From assembly GCF_000768315.1 (NCBI RefSeq), contig NZ_AQQX01000013.1, positions 37,423 to 101,422 on the forward strand: a stretch of DNA of 64,000 bases. The letters run 5' to 3'. This DNA comes from Pseudooceanicola atlanticus. Lineage in GTDB: Bacteria > Pseudomonadota > Alphaproteobacteria > Rhodobacterales > Rhodobacteraceae. The position numbers and the translations under genes were made by a program. Positions 52,740 to 61,458 of this stretch are shown here, in pieces; positions within the stretch are counted from its first letter, which is position 1; every line of letters starts with the position of its first letter. Below the pieces are notes generated by a model. The model was not told the origin of the DNA and did no database searches. It saw only the letters and a program-made list of their open reading frames with translations.

Positions 52740-54257
52740 CTATCGGTGACCGACCCACCCGCGATCGTCGGTAAAGGCCCGCGCGTCTGAAATCCGAATG
52801 CTCCGATAGCCCTCCGGCAGGCGGTCCAGCGGTGCCAGCGGAGCATTGGACGCCGCAAACAGCACGTTCACCCGGCCGGTCTGGATTTCGGCGGCGTCCA
52901 CGACCTCCACGTGCTCGAACACTTGGCGCAGGATCGCGTTCACCCCGCGTGCCAACGGGCCGTCGGGCCGGTCCAGCAAGTTGACGTAGACCGGGCCGTC
53001 GACGATGTCGCGCAGGCGTTCGAAGGTCTCCATCGTCACCAGATGCGCGGGGACGGAGCCGGACGAAAACGCATCCATCACCGCCGCGTCGAAGCGGCGC
53101 TGGGTCTCGTTCAGGTAGACCCGTCCATCCGCATGGGCGATGCCCAACCGCCGCCCCGATGCGCGACCCGTGACGTCATACCCCGTCCGGTCAATCATCG
53201 CACCCGCCTGCGGCAGATGCGCCTGCACGACCTCGGTGACCAGCGGATCGATCTCGACCGCCACGGCCTGCGCCCCGGGGCGGGAGGCCAGCAACTTGGT
53301 GGGCAGCGAATAGCCGCCCCCGCCCACGAACAGGACCGAGGCCTCAGGCCCCAGGTCGCGATCCATCCGCGACCACAGCCATTCGGTATAGCTCAGCGCC
53401 AGCTCCACATTGTTGTCATCGGCCTCTCCCACGCGCTTGCGTTCCGCGGCCTGCAACGTGCCATCCGACACCAGCCGCACCTGCGCGCCCCTGTCATCCA
53501 CATGCAGGCAAGACAGGCCGGATTCGAATTGACAGGTCGGCGCGCCCGCAATGCCCGCGAAGGCGACGAACCCGGCGGCGGCCACCGTCACGCCGGGCTG
53601 CGCCGATGCCCCGCCCCGCAGGAAGGGCAGACACAGCAGGGCCAGCGCCCCGCAGGCGGCAAAGGTCGCCGTTGCCCCGATCAGCGGCAAGGCCACGAAC
53701 CCCGCCAGGATCGCCCCGAAGATCGCCCCGACCGATCCCGCCGCCATGACGATGCCCAGCGACGACCCCTCGCGGCCCGGCCGTGCCTCGATCGCCAGCT
53801 TGGCCAGCAACGGCGAGGGCAGGGTGACACAGACCGAGGCCGGAAAGAACACGACCAGCACCGTCACGATCATGCCGCCTGTCCCCCGCGCGCCCGAGGC
53901 ATGGAAGGCCCCCAGCAGGGTCGGCGACACAGCCATCAGCACGGCTGTCGCCACAAGCGCCGCCCGAACGTTCCTGACCGCAACCGGCCGGGGCCGTTCC
54001 GCGACGAAACCGCCGATTGCACTGCCCAGGGAAAACCCGCCAAGCACGGTCGCGATCACGCTGGTCCAGGTTAGCAGGGAGGTTCCGAAATAGGGCGCCA
54101 GAACGCGCCCCGCCGCGATCTCGTAGGTCAGCCCGACACCGGACAGCACGAGGATCAGCAGGATTGTGATTGAAAAGCGGATGAGAGGCTCCTGTTCTTT
54201 TGGTGGGGCCACCATGCAGGTGAATTTGTTCGGGTCTGTCCATGCCCGTCGTGACAT
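52740..54257 (-). CDS. membrane-bound spermidine-synthase-like protein
   Basis: 505 aa. About eight N-terminal membrane helices (ILLILVLSGVGLTYEIAAG and on) precede a spermidine-synthase-type methyltransferase fold (LFVGGGGYSLPTKLLA, VEIDPLVTEVVQAHL, RRFDAAVMDAFSSG, VPAHLVTMETF). Such fusions are common in proteobacteria and their reaction is unknown. The first ATG (54257) has no ribosome site; the true start may be a nearby Met at 54215. Confidence 0.8.
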   Translation of the reverse strand: MSRRAWTDPNKFTCMVAPPKEQEPLIRFSITILLILVLSGVGLTYEIAAGRVLAPYFGTSLLTWTSVIATVLGGFSLGSAIGGFVAERPRPVAVRNVRAALVATAVLMAVSPTLLGAFHASGARGTGGMIVTVLVVFFPASVCVTLPSPLLAKLAIEARPGREGSSLGIVMAAGSVGAIFGAILAGFVALPLIGATATFAACGALALLCLPFLRGGASAQPGVTVAAAGFVAFAGIAGAPTCQFESGLSCLHVDDRGAQVRLVSDGTLQAAERKRVGEADDNNVELALSYTEWLWSRMDRDLGPEASVLFVGGGGYSLPTKLLASRPGAQAVAVEIDPLVTEVVQAHLPQAGAMIDRTGYDVTGRASGRRLGIAHADGRVYLNETQRRFDAAVMDAFSSGSVPAHLVTMETFERLRDIVDGPVYVNLLDRPDGPLARGVNAILRQVFEHVEVVDAAEIQTGRVNVLFAASNAPLAPLDRLPEGYRSIRISDARAFTDDRGWVGHR

Positions 54258-54495
54258 AGCTGGTTCATAAAGGAAATCACCGCTCGTCGCCCTAAGTCTC
54301 GGAATGTTGTACGGCGATCCCGGATACGACTGGCCTGATACGTCGGTAATTTATCTCATCCGTTCGGCACGAACTCCCGCAGTCGCCGCAGTGCAAGGTC
54401 CGCGCAGCCTGACGGGAGGATACAAATTTGTGACTTAAGAATGTAGCAATCTCTTGCCCCTAATTTGCGGATTTCAAGCTATGGCGGAGATATCA

Positions 54496-55836
54496 ATGTG
54501 GTCTAGGCGGCGTACGGTTTCGAAGGGGTCGAAATCAGTCAACAAAGCGGACGCAATCGTCCAGATCGTGGAGCGCACGCAGGCCGTGATCCATTTCACA
54601 CCGGAAGGCATCATTCTGGATGCCAACGATGTGTTTTTGAACGCCCTCGGCTACACTGCGGACGAGGTGATCGGCCAGCATCACAGCATGTTTGTTCAGA
54701 AAACCTATCGCAAAACCAAAGCGTACCAGGACTTCTGGACAAGGCTTCGCGCAGGGGAGTTTTTCACGGATGAATTTCCCAGGATAACCCGCAACGACAA
54801 GGTCATCTGGATTTCAGCGACTTATGCGCCGGTCTTCGACGCTGAAGGCAATGTTTGTCAGGTTACCAAGATTGCCACGGACACTACCGAACAAAGATCC
54901 GCGATCAGCGCGATCTCCAAAGGGCTGGAGGCGCTCAGCAACGGCGATCTGACACACCGCGTCAAACTGCCCTCAGGCGACCGGATGTCAGAGATCGCAA
55001 ACAGTTTCAATTCCGCAGTGGAGAACATGGCCGGGCTGATCTTGCAGGTCAAAAATGTGGCCAGCACGATTGATGGCATGTCTCCAAAAATCTCTGGGAA
55101 TGCCAACGAGTTGTCCCGACGTACGGAAACGCAGGCGGCTACGCTTGAACAAACCGCCGCCGCGGTGGAAGAACTTAGTCAGAATGCGCGTTCGGCTGCG
55201 GATTACGCGGCACAGGTTGGTCGCGAGGCGCATGAGACGAAATCGGCAGCCGGCAACAGCAGCAAGGTCGTCGATGATGTCACTGCCGCCATGCAAAGGA
55301 TCAAGGCTTCATCTGACGCGATTTCGCAGATCATCTCGGTAATTGATGATATTGCGTTTCAGACCAATCTTTTGGCTCTGAATGCTGGGGTCGAGGCCGC
55401 ACGCGCAGGAGATGCCGGTAGAGGTTTTGCAGTGGTCGCGTCCGAGGTTCGGCAACTTGCCCAGCGGTCCGCAGATTCCGCTCAACAGATCAAGTCCCTG
55501 ATCAGTCAGAGCAGCGAACACGTGCGTGATGGTGCGACGCTTGTCGGTAAGGCCAGCAGCGAACTCGGCGAAATTTTTGTGAGCGTCGACCGGATCAACG
55601 AACGTATCCGCGAGGTCGTGAATGGTCTTCAAGAACAGACCTCGACTTTGGGCGAAATCAATACCGCGATTTCGCAATTGGACACAGTCACTCAGAAAAA
55701 CGCGGCTATGGTCAGCGAAACAGCCAGCTTTACCAGCGAGTTGTCGCACAACAGCAGGCTGCTGTCGGATGGTGTCGCGATCTTTACCGTCGCGCCGCGA
55801 ACTGCTGCACCCATCATGAAGGTCGTTAACGGTTAG
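54496..55836 (+). CDS. soluble methyl-accepting chemotaxis protein with PAS domain
   Basis: 446 aa. No transmembrane helix. A PAS domain (AVIHFTPEGIILDANDVFLN, GYTADEVIGQHHSMFV, about 25-120) precedes a short HAMP-like stretch and the MCP signalling hairpin (IDDIAFQTNLLALNAGVEAARAGDAGRGFAVV in the tip region). The start at 54496 follows GCGGAG; earlier ATGs lack sites. Probably senses cytoplasmic redox or a small ligand. Confidence 0.88.
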   Translation: MWSRRRTVSKGSKSVNKADAIVQIVERTQAVIHFTPEGIILDANDVFLNALGYTADEVIGQHHSMFVQKTYRKTKAYQDFWTRLRAGEFFTDEFPRITRNDKVIWISATYAPVFDAEGNVCQVTKIATDTTEQRSAISAISKGLEALSNGDLTHRVKLPSGDRMSEIANSFNSAVENMAGLILQVKNVASTIDGMSPKISGNANELSRRTETQAATLEQTAAAVEELSQNARSAADYAAQVGREAHETKSAAGNSSKVVDDVTAAMQRIKASSDAISQIISVIDDIAFQTNLLALNAGVEAARAGDAGRGFAVVASEVRQLAQRSADSAQQIKSLISQSSEHVRDGATLVGKASSELGEIFVSVDRINERIREVVNGLQEQTSTLGEINTAISQLDTVTQKNAAMVSETASFTSELSHNSRLLSDGVAIFTVAPRTAAPIMKVVNG

Positions 55837-56149
55837 GCGACGCGCCTGGTTCAAAAGTGACGCAATTGTCTTGCGATGTCGGTCCGCCCTTGCGGGCCGA
55901 CATTATGCTCTCCGCGGCGAACGCAAACACTCGCTGTGCCGTTGAAACCTCAGCCGCAGTCATCGCAATAAAAGCGCCCTCCTCTCTGGGGCCTCAGTTA
56001 CCCGCCGCAGACATTTCTATCACGGTGCCGGCGACAAGCCGCATCAGATTGCTTTCATGGCAATGCGTAACTTGTTCATCTGGGCAAGGCTGGAATATCC
56101 CCCGCAATAACCTTAGATGCGGATGGATCTCCAAGGAGCCGACCCCCTT
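55837..56149. other. gap between chemoreceptor and channel genes
   Basis: 313 bp with no supported gene. It contains the terminator hairpin at 55876-55903 and the ribosome site of the channel gene. Confidence 0.5.
55876..55903 (+). terminator. strong terminator-like hairpin after the chemoreceptor gene
   Basis: ATGTCGGTCCGC (55876-55887) pairs with GCGGGCCGACAT (55892-55903) around a CCTT loop: twelve pairs including one T-G wobble. It starts 40 bp after the stop. No long T-run. Confidence 0.6.
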
Positions 56150-56917
56150 ATGCGCCAAACCCTTTCCGATTTCCTCGACCGTCCGTCGACGCGCTACGCG
56201 ATCATGGGGGTGATCCTGTTCAACGCGGTGATCCTCGGGCTCGAAACGTCGGAAACCGTGATGAACACCGCGGGCGGCCTGATCATCCTGCTGGACACGG
56301 CCTGCCTGGCGATCTTCGTGGCGGAACTGGCGGCCAAGCTTTATGCGCGGGGGCTGAGTTTCTTCCGCAACGCTTGGAATGTCTTCGACTTTCTCGTCGT
56401 GGGCATCGCGCTCGTCCCCGCAACAGGGGGCCTGTCGGTTCTGCGGGCGCTGCGGATCCTCAGGCTGCTGCGGGTGATCTCGGTCGCGCCGACGCTGCGC
56501 CGGGTGGTCGAAGGGTTCATCTCCGCGCTGCCGGGCATGGCCTCGGTCTTCCTGCTGATGGGGGTGATCTTCTACATCGCCGCCGTGATCTCGACCAAGC
56601 TTTTCGCGCCGACCTTCCCGGAATGGTTCGGCACGCTGGGACGGTCGCTCTACACGCTGTTCCAGGTGATGACGCTGGAAAGCTGGTCGATGGGCATCGT
56701 CCGCCCGGTGATGGAGGTCCATCCGGAGGCCTGGATGTTCTTCGTGCCCTTCATCCTGATCACCACCTTCGCCGTGGTGAACCTGGTCGTCGGCCTGATC
56801 GTCAACTCGATGCAGGATGCCCATGCCGAGGAAACCAACGCCGCCACCGACACCTATCGCGACGAGGTGATACAGCGCCTGGCCGCGATCGAGGAACGGT
56901 TGGCGGAACGGGACTAG
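56150..56917 (+). CDS. voltage-gated Na+ channel (NaChBac/NavSp type)
   Basis: 255 aa from an ATG at 56150 with AAGGAG upstream. Six-helix single-domain channel: S4 voltage sensor with regularly spaced Arg (VLRALRILRLLRVI), pore helix and selectivity filter TLESWS (about 175-180), matching known bacterial Na+-selective filters, then S6 and a C-terminal coiled coil (AATDTYRDEVIQRLAAIEER). Forms homotetramers in the inner membrane; linked to motility and pH/Na+ homeostasis in marine bacteria. Confidence 0.92.
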   Translation: MRQTLSDFLDRPSTRYAIMGVILFNAVILGLETSETVMNTAGGLIILLDTACLAIFVAELAAKLYARGLSFFRNAWNVFDFLVVGIALVPATGGLSVLRALRILRLLRVISVAPTLRRVVEGFISALPGMASVFLLMGVIFYIAAVISTKLFAPTFPEWFGTLGRSLYTLFQVMTLESWSMGIVRPVMEVHPEAWMFFVPFILITTFAVVNLVVGLIVNSMQDAHAEETNAATDTYRDEVIQRLAAIEERLAERD

Positions 56918-56982
56918 AGCGGCTCAACGCCGTTCCATCCCAATAGTAATAACCGCAACGCTTGAGCTAACTAGGGCCGCGC

Positions 56983-57441
56983 TCACTTCGTTTCGTTCAG
57001 CAGCGCCTCAAGCCCCGCCTCGAGCTCGGCGAAGGCCTCACCCAGCCGGGCCTCCAGCCGGGCCTGGTGGGCCTTGGCCAGCGGCAGCAATTCGGCCATC
57101 ATCTCGCGCCCCTTGGGCGTCAGGGACAGCACGACCAGCCGCCGATCCTCGGGGTTTTCCTTGCGTTCGATCAACCCGCTTTCCCGCAGCCGCTTGGCCG
57201 CGCGGCTGACCTCGTATTTCTCCATCGCCACGCGGGCCTCGATATCGCGGACCGACACCTTGCCGGAATGCGCCAGGTGCACCAGCACGCGCCATTCCGG
57301 GATCGTGATGCCGAACCGCGCCCGGTACAGCCGCGCCAGTTCCTCGCTCGTGCGCTTCGCGGCCACGGCCAGCCGGTAGGGGGTGAACCCGTAAAGGTCG
57401 AATTCGGGCAATTCGAACTCTGGCGGCACTTCGTCATCCAT
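56983..57441 (-). CDS. MarR-family regulator of the homogentisate operon
   Basis: 152 aa from an ATG at 57441 with AAGGA upstream. MarR fold: [43 protein letters not shown] and the wing [20 protein letters not shown]. It faces hmgA over a gap with two copies of TTGCAnnTGCAA. It probably represses hmgA and its own gene until an aromatic intermediate binds. Confidence 0.9.
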   Translation of the reverse strand: MDDEVPPEFELPEFDLYGFTPYRLAVAAKRTSEELARLYRARFGITIPEWRVLVHLAHSGKVSVRDIEARVAMEKYEVSRAAKRLRESGLIERKENPEDRRLVVLSLTPKGREMMAELLPLAKAHQARLEARLGEAFAELEAGLEALLNETK

Positions 57442-57503
57442 CACGGGTCCTTTCGATCCCGGCGAATATCGGCCAGCCCGGGGCCGCAGTGCAAGCGCTT
57501 TCA

Positions 57504-57544
57504 TTGCAGATGCAACGAGATCCTTGACGTTGTTGCATCTGCAA
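57504..57544. promoter_or_regulatory. twin operators TTGCAnnTGCAA around the hmgA promoter
   Basis: Two perfect dyads, TTGCAGATGCAA (57504-57515) and TTGCATCTGCAA (57533-57544), face each other as a larger 13+13 inverted repeat with a 15-bp spacer. TTGACG (57524-57529) lies between them and TTTAGT (57547-57552) is 17 bp on, so the right dyad sits in the spacer of this promoter. Confidence 0.7.
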
Positions 57545-57613
57545 CGTTTAGTGTGCCCATCGATTCAATCCGTCGCCCGGATGCGGGCTACGGACCATTC
57601 GGGAGGATCCACG

Positions 57614-58969
57614 ATGACCAAGCACGAGCTGCCCCAGGGCATGATCCGCGCGACCGATACAACCGGCACGCACGAGGGCTACATGCCCGGCTTCGGCAAC
57701 GATTTCGAGACAGAGGCGCTGCCCGGCGCGCTGCCGCAGGGCATGAACTCGCCCCAGAAATGCAATTACGGCCTCTATGGCGAACAGCTGTCCGGCACCG
57801 CCTTCACCGCGCATCCGCCGGAACGCACCTGGACCTACCGCATCCGCCCGTCGGTCAGGCATTCCGCCCGCTACGAGCGGATCGAGCTGCCTTATTGGAA
57901 AACCGCACCCCATGTGCCCGACGGTGTCACCAGCCTCGGCCAGTACCGCTGGGACCCGGTTGAACCCACGGGCGAGGACCTGACCTGGCTGACCGGCATG
58001 CGCACCATGACCACCGCCGGCGACGTCAACACCCAGGTCGGCATGGCGGCGCATATCTACCTCGTCACCGCCTCCATGGTGGACAGCTATTTCTACTCCG
58101 CCGACAGCGAATTGCTGGTCGTCCCGCAACAGGGCAAGCTGCGCTTCGCGACCGAACTGGGCGTGATCGACGTGGAACCGCAGGAAATCGCGATCCTGCC
58201 ACGCGGCCTCGTCTACCGGGTCGAGGTGCTGGAAGGGCCGTGCCGCGGCTTCGTCTGCGAAAATTACGGCCAGAAATTCGAGATGCCCGCCCGCGGACCG
58301 ATCGGCGCCAATGCCATGGCGAACCCGCGTGACTTCAAGGCGCCCGTCGCCGCCTACGAGGATCGCGAGGTGCCCTCGACCCTCACCATCAAATGGTGCG
58401 GCCAGTTCCACGAGACGAAGATCGGCCAGTCACCTCTGGACGTCGTCGCCTGGCACGGCAACTACGCTCCTTACAAATACGACCTGAAGACCTATTGCCC
58501 GGTCGGGGCGATCCTCTTCGACCACCCGGACCCCTCGATCTTTACCGTGCTGACCGCGCCCTCGGGCGTGCCGGGCACCGCGAATATCGACTTCGTGCTG
58601 TTCCGCGACCGCTGGATGGTGGCCGAAAACACCTTCCGCCCGCCCTGGTACCACAAGAACATCATGTCCGAGCTGATGGGCAACATTCACGGCCAGTACG
58701 ATGCCAAGCCGCAGGGCTTCGTCCCCGGTGGCATGTCGCTGCACAACATGATGCTGCCCCACGGCCCCGACAAGCAGGCCTTCGAGGGGGCGTCGAATTC
58801 CAACCTCGGTCCGGTCAAGCTGGAAGAGACGATGTCCTTCATGTTCGAAACCCGCTTCCCGCAGCACCTGACGGAGTTCGCCGGGACCGAAGCACCGCTT
58901 CAGGACGATTACATCGATTGCTGGGACAGCCTCGAGAAGAAGTTCGACGGCACGCCCGGCACGAAATGA
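57614..58969 (+). CDS. hmgA: homogentisate 1,2-dioxygenase
   Basis: 451 aa, usual family length. Signatures: [59 protein letters not shown], and [20 protein letters not shown] and [12 protein letters not shown] with the Fe-binding His/Glu residues. Opens the homogentisate ring to maleylacetoacetate. Start ATG at 57614 after GGGAGGA. Confidence 0.95.
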   Translation: MTKHELPQGMIRATDTTGTHEGYMPGFGNDFETEALPGALPQGMNSPQKCNYGLYGEQLSGTAFTAHPPERTWTYRIRPSVRHSARYERIELPYWKTAPHVPDGVTSLGQYRWDPVEPTGEDLTWLTGMRTMTTAGDVNTQVGMAAHIYLVTASMVDSYFYSADSELLVVPQQGKLRFATELGVIDVEPQEIAILPRGLVYRVEVLEGPCRGFVCENYGQKFEMPARGPIGANAMANPRDFKAPVAAYEDREVPSTLTIKWCGQFHETKIGQSPLDVVAWHGNYAPYKYDLKTYCPVGAILFDHPDPSIFTVLTAPSGVPGTANIDFVLFRDRWMVAENTFRPPWYHKNIMSELMGNIHGQYDAKPQGFVPGGMSLHNMMLPHGPDKQAFEGASNSNLGPVKLEETMSFMFETRFPQHLTEFAGTEAPLQDDYIDCWDSLEKKFDGTPGTK

Positions 58970-59024
58970 CCGTTGCGGCGCCGGGGCAGGGGTCTTCGGC
59001 GCCGGATCGCGGTCAGACGACGTG

Positions 59025-59080
59025 ACCGACAAAGACACCGACGCAATACCGACGTGATACCGACGTTGTACCGACGCCCG
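59025..59080 (+). repeat. five ACCGAC direct repeats at about 11-bp spacing
   Basis: ACCGAC begins at 59025, 59037, 59048, 59059 and 59070; the last four copies are exactly 11 bp apart, one helical turn. It fills much of the hmgA-fahA gap just before the fahA ribosome site. Could be a protein-binding array or simple slippage. Confidence 0.7.
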
Positions 59081-59114
59081 AAAAACCACGTTTCCGTATG
59101 ATCGAGGAGGAGCC

Positions 59115-60362
59115 ATGCCGCTGCGCAAAAGCTGGGTCGAAAGCGCCAATACGCCCGACACCGACTTCCCGCTGAACAACCTGCCTTATGGCGTCTTCGA
59201 TGCCGGTGACGGGTCGATGCCGCGTTGCGGCGTGGCCATCGGCGACATGATCTTCGATCTCTGCAAGGCCGAGGGCGACGGGCTGGTGGATGTCGGCGGG
59301 GCGGTCTTCGACCTATCTTCCTGGAATGAATTCATGGAGTTAGGGTCAGATGCCTGGGCCGATCTGCGGCGCCAGCTGACAGAGTTGCTGGCCGAAGGCG
59401 CCCCGCCGCGCCCCGATTACCTGGTCGCCCGGTCCGACGTCACCATGGTCATGCCGATCACGGTGGCCGAATACACCGATTTCTACGCCGGCAAACACCA
59501 CGCCTTCAATGTCGGGTCGATCTTCCGCGGGCCGGAAAATGCTTTGCCGCCCAATTGGTTATCCATTCCCATCGGGTATAACGGCCGGGCGTCCTCGGTC
59601 GTTGTTTCGGGCACTGACGTGCGCCGCCCCTGGGGTCAGCTGAAGGGCCCGGACGAGGTGCTGCCGCGGTTCGAACCCTGCAAGCGCTTCGACCTTGAGC
59701 TTGAGATCGGCGCCATCGTCGGTCAGCCCTCCGACCGCCCGGTGACGGTGGCCGAAGCGGACGAGATGATCTTTGGCTACGTGCTGCTAAACGATTGGTC
59801 TGCAAGGGATATCCAGGCCTGGGAATACCAGCCTCTCGGCCCGTTCCAGGCCAAGGCGACGGCCACCACGATCTCTCCGTGGATCGTGACGAAGGCCGCG
59901 CTGGACCCGTTCCGCACCTCCACCCCGGACCGCGAGAGGGAACTACTGCCCTACCTCCAGGAGACTGGCCCTATGCTCTACGATGTGGATCTCGAGGTCG
60001 CCCTGACCCCGGAGGACGCCGAGGAGACCACCATTTCCCGAACCAATTTCAAAGAGTTGTACTATTCCGCCGCGCAACAGCTGGCGCATCACACGACCAG
60101 TGGCTGCGCCATGCGGGTCGGGGATCTGCTGGGCTCCGGCACGATCTCGGGCACCGAACAGGACAGCCGAGGCTCCCTGCTGGAACTCAGCTGGTCCGGC
60201 GAGGAGCCGATCACGCTGCAGGGCGGCGAAACCCGCAGCTTCCTCGAAGATGGCGATACGCTGACGCTGCGCGGCGCGGCCAAGGGCGACGGCTACCGCG
60301 TGGGGTTTGGTGAATGTTCGGGCAAGGTATTGGCCGCGCTCGATAATCCCTACGCGCGATAA
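59115..60362 (+). CDS. fahA: fumarylacetoacetase
   Basis: 415 aa. N-terminal FAA domain (LPYGVFDAGDGSMPRCGVAI) and the C-terminal FAH fold (EYTDFYAGKHHAFNVGSIFR with the catalytic His, FDLELEIGAIVG and LLNDWSARDIQAWEYQP with metal ligands). Splits fumarylacetoacetate to fumarate and acetoacetate. The maleylacetoacetate isomerase between the two steps is not visible in the window. Confidence 0.95.
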   Translation: MPLRKSWVESANTPDTDFPLNNLPYGVFDAGDGSMPRCGVAIGDMIFDLCKAEGDGLVDVGGAVFDLSSWNEFMELGSDAWADLRRQLTELLAEGAPPRPDYLVARSDVTMVMPITVAEYTDFYAGKHHAFNVGSIFRGPENALPPNWLSIPIGYNGRASSVVVSGTDVRRPWGQLKGPDEVLPRFEPCKRFDLELEIGAIVGQPSDRPVTVAEADEMIFGYVLLNDWSARDIQAWEYQPLGPFQAKATATTISPWIVTKAALDPFRTSTPDRERELLPYLQETGPMLYDVDLEVALTPEDAEETTISRTNFKELYYSAAQQLAHHTTSGCAMRVGDLLGSGTISGTEQDSRGSLLELSWSGEEPITLQGGETRSFLEDGDTLTLRGAAKGDGYRVGFGECSGKVLAALDNPYAR

Positions 60363-60444
60363 CAGGATAACCGGCGCTCCCTCGCGCCGAAACGACGACC
60401 ACGGCGGGGCCGAACAGCCCGCCAAACGAACGGAAGGACAGACC

Positions 60445-61395
60445 ATGGCAAAGGCATTTGCATCCGCGGGCGACATGGAAGACAAGACAATCAGCTTCAC
60501 CGAGGTGGGTGACGGGCTCTATGCCTTCACCGCCGAGGGCGACCCCAATACCGGCGTTATCATCGGCGATGAAAGCGTGATGATCGTCGAAGCCCAGGCC
60601 ACCCCGCGCCTTGCCCGGATGGTGATCGAAAAGGTCCGCGAAGTGACCGACAAGCCGATCTCCCACCTCGTCATGACCCATTACCACGCGGTGCGCGTCC
60701 TGGGGGCAAGTGCCTATGGCGCAAGGGAAATCATCATGTCCGACGTGGCCGCGGCCATGGTCGAGGAACGCGGCCCGGAAGATTGGGACAGCGAGTTCGA
60801 CCGCTTCCCGCGCCTCTTCCAGGGGCACGAGGAAATCCCCGGCCTGACCCGCCCGACCACCACCTTCAGCGACAGCATGACCGTCTACCTTGGCAAGCGC
60901 CGCGTCGACATCATGAAGCTGGGCCGCGCCCACACGGCCGGCGATGCGGTGATCTGGGTGCCGGACCAGGAGGTCATGTTCACCGGCGACATCGTCGAAT
61001 ACCACTCCGCCTGCTATTGCGGCGACGGTCATTTCAATGACTGGGAAGAGACCCTGATGAACATCGCCGCCTTCGAGCCCAAATCCATCGCCCCGGGCCG
61101 TGGCGATGCGCTCGTCGGCGAAGAGATGGTGGCCAAGGCCATCGCCTCTACCGCTGATTTCGTGAATTCCACTTACAAACCAATCGCAAAGGTCGCCGCC
61201 CGTGGTGGCACCCTGAAAGAGGCCTGGGATGCCTGCCGCGCCGAATGTGATCCCAAGTTCAGCGATTACGCAATCTACGAACATTGCCTGCCCTTCAACG
61301 TCGCCCGTGCCTATGACGAGGCCCGCGGCATCGACACGCCCCGGGTCTGGACCGCCGAACGCGACAAGCAGATGTGGGCCGAATTGCAGGGCTGA
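60445..61395 (+). CDS. MBL-fold protein with altered metal motif
   Basis: 316 aa from an ATG at 60445 (GGAAGGA upstream). The metallo-beta-lactamase fold is present (NTGVIIGDESVMIVEAQA, LGRAHTAGDAVIWVP, MFTGDIVEYHSACYCGDGH), but the first metal motif HxHxDH reads HYHAVR (His79, His81): the Asp and third His are gone. It sits between fahA and the flavin monooxygenase, suggesting a step in the same pathway, such as thioester or lactone hydrolysis (inference). Confidence 0.85.
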   Translation: MAKAFASAGDMEDKTISFTEVGDGLYAFTAEGDPNTGVIIGDESVMIVEAQATPRLARMVIEKVREVTDKPISHLVMTHYHAVRVLGASAYGAREIIMSDVAAAMVEERGPEDWDSEFDRFPRLFQGHEEIPGLTRPTTTFSDSMTVYLGKRRVDIMKLGRAHTAGDAVIWVPDQEVMFTGDIVEYHSACYCGDGHFNDWEETLMNIAAFEPKSIAPGRGDALVGEEMVAKAIASTADFVNSTYKPIAKVAARGGTLKEAWDACRAECDPKFSDYAIYEHCLPFNVARAYDEARGIDTPRVWTAERDKQMWAELQG

Positions 61396-61458
61396 CCAAT
61401 CGCTGCGCCGGGCGGACAGGAGACCGCCCGGCGTTCAAAGATGGAGGAGGACACCGAC

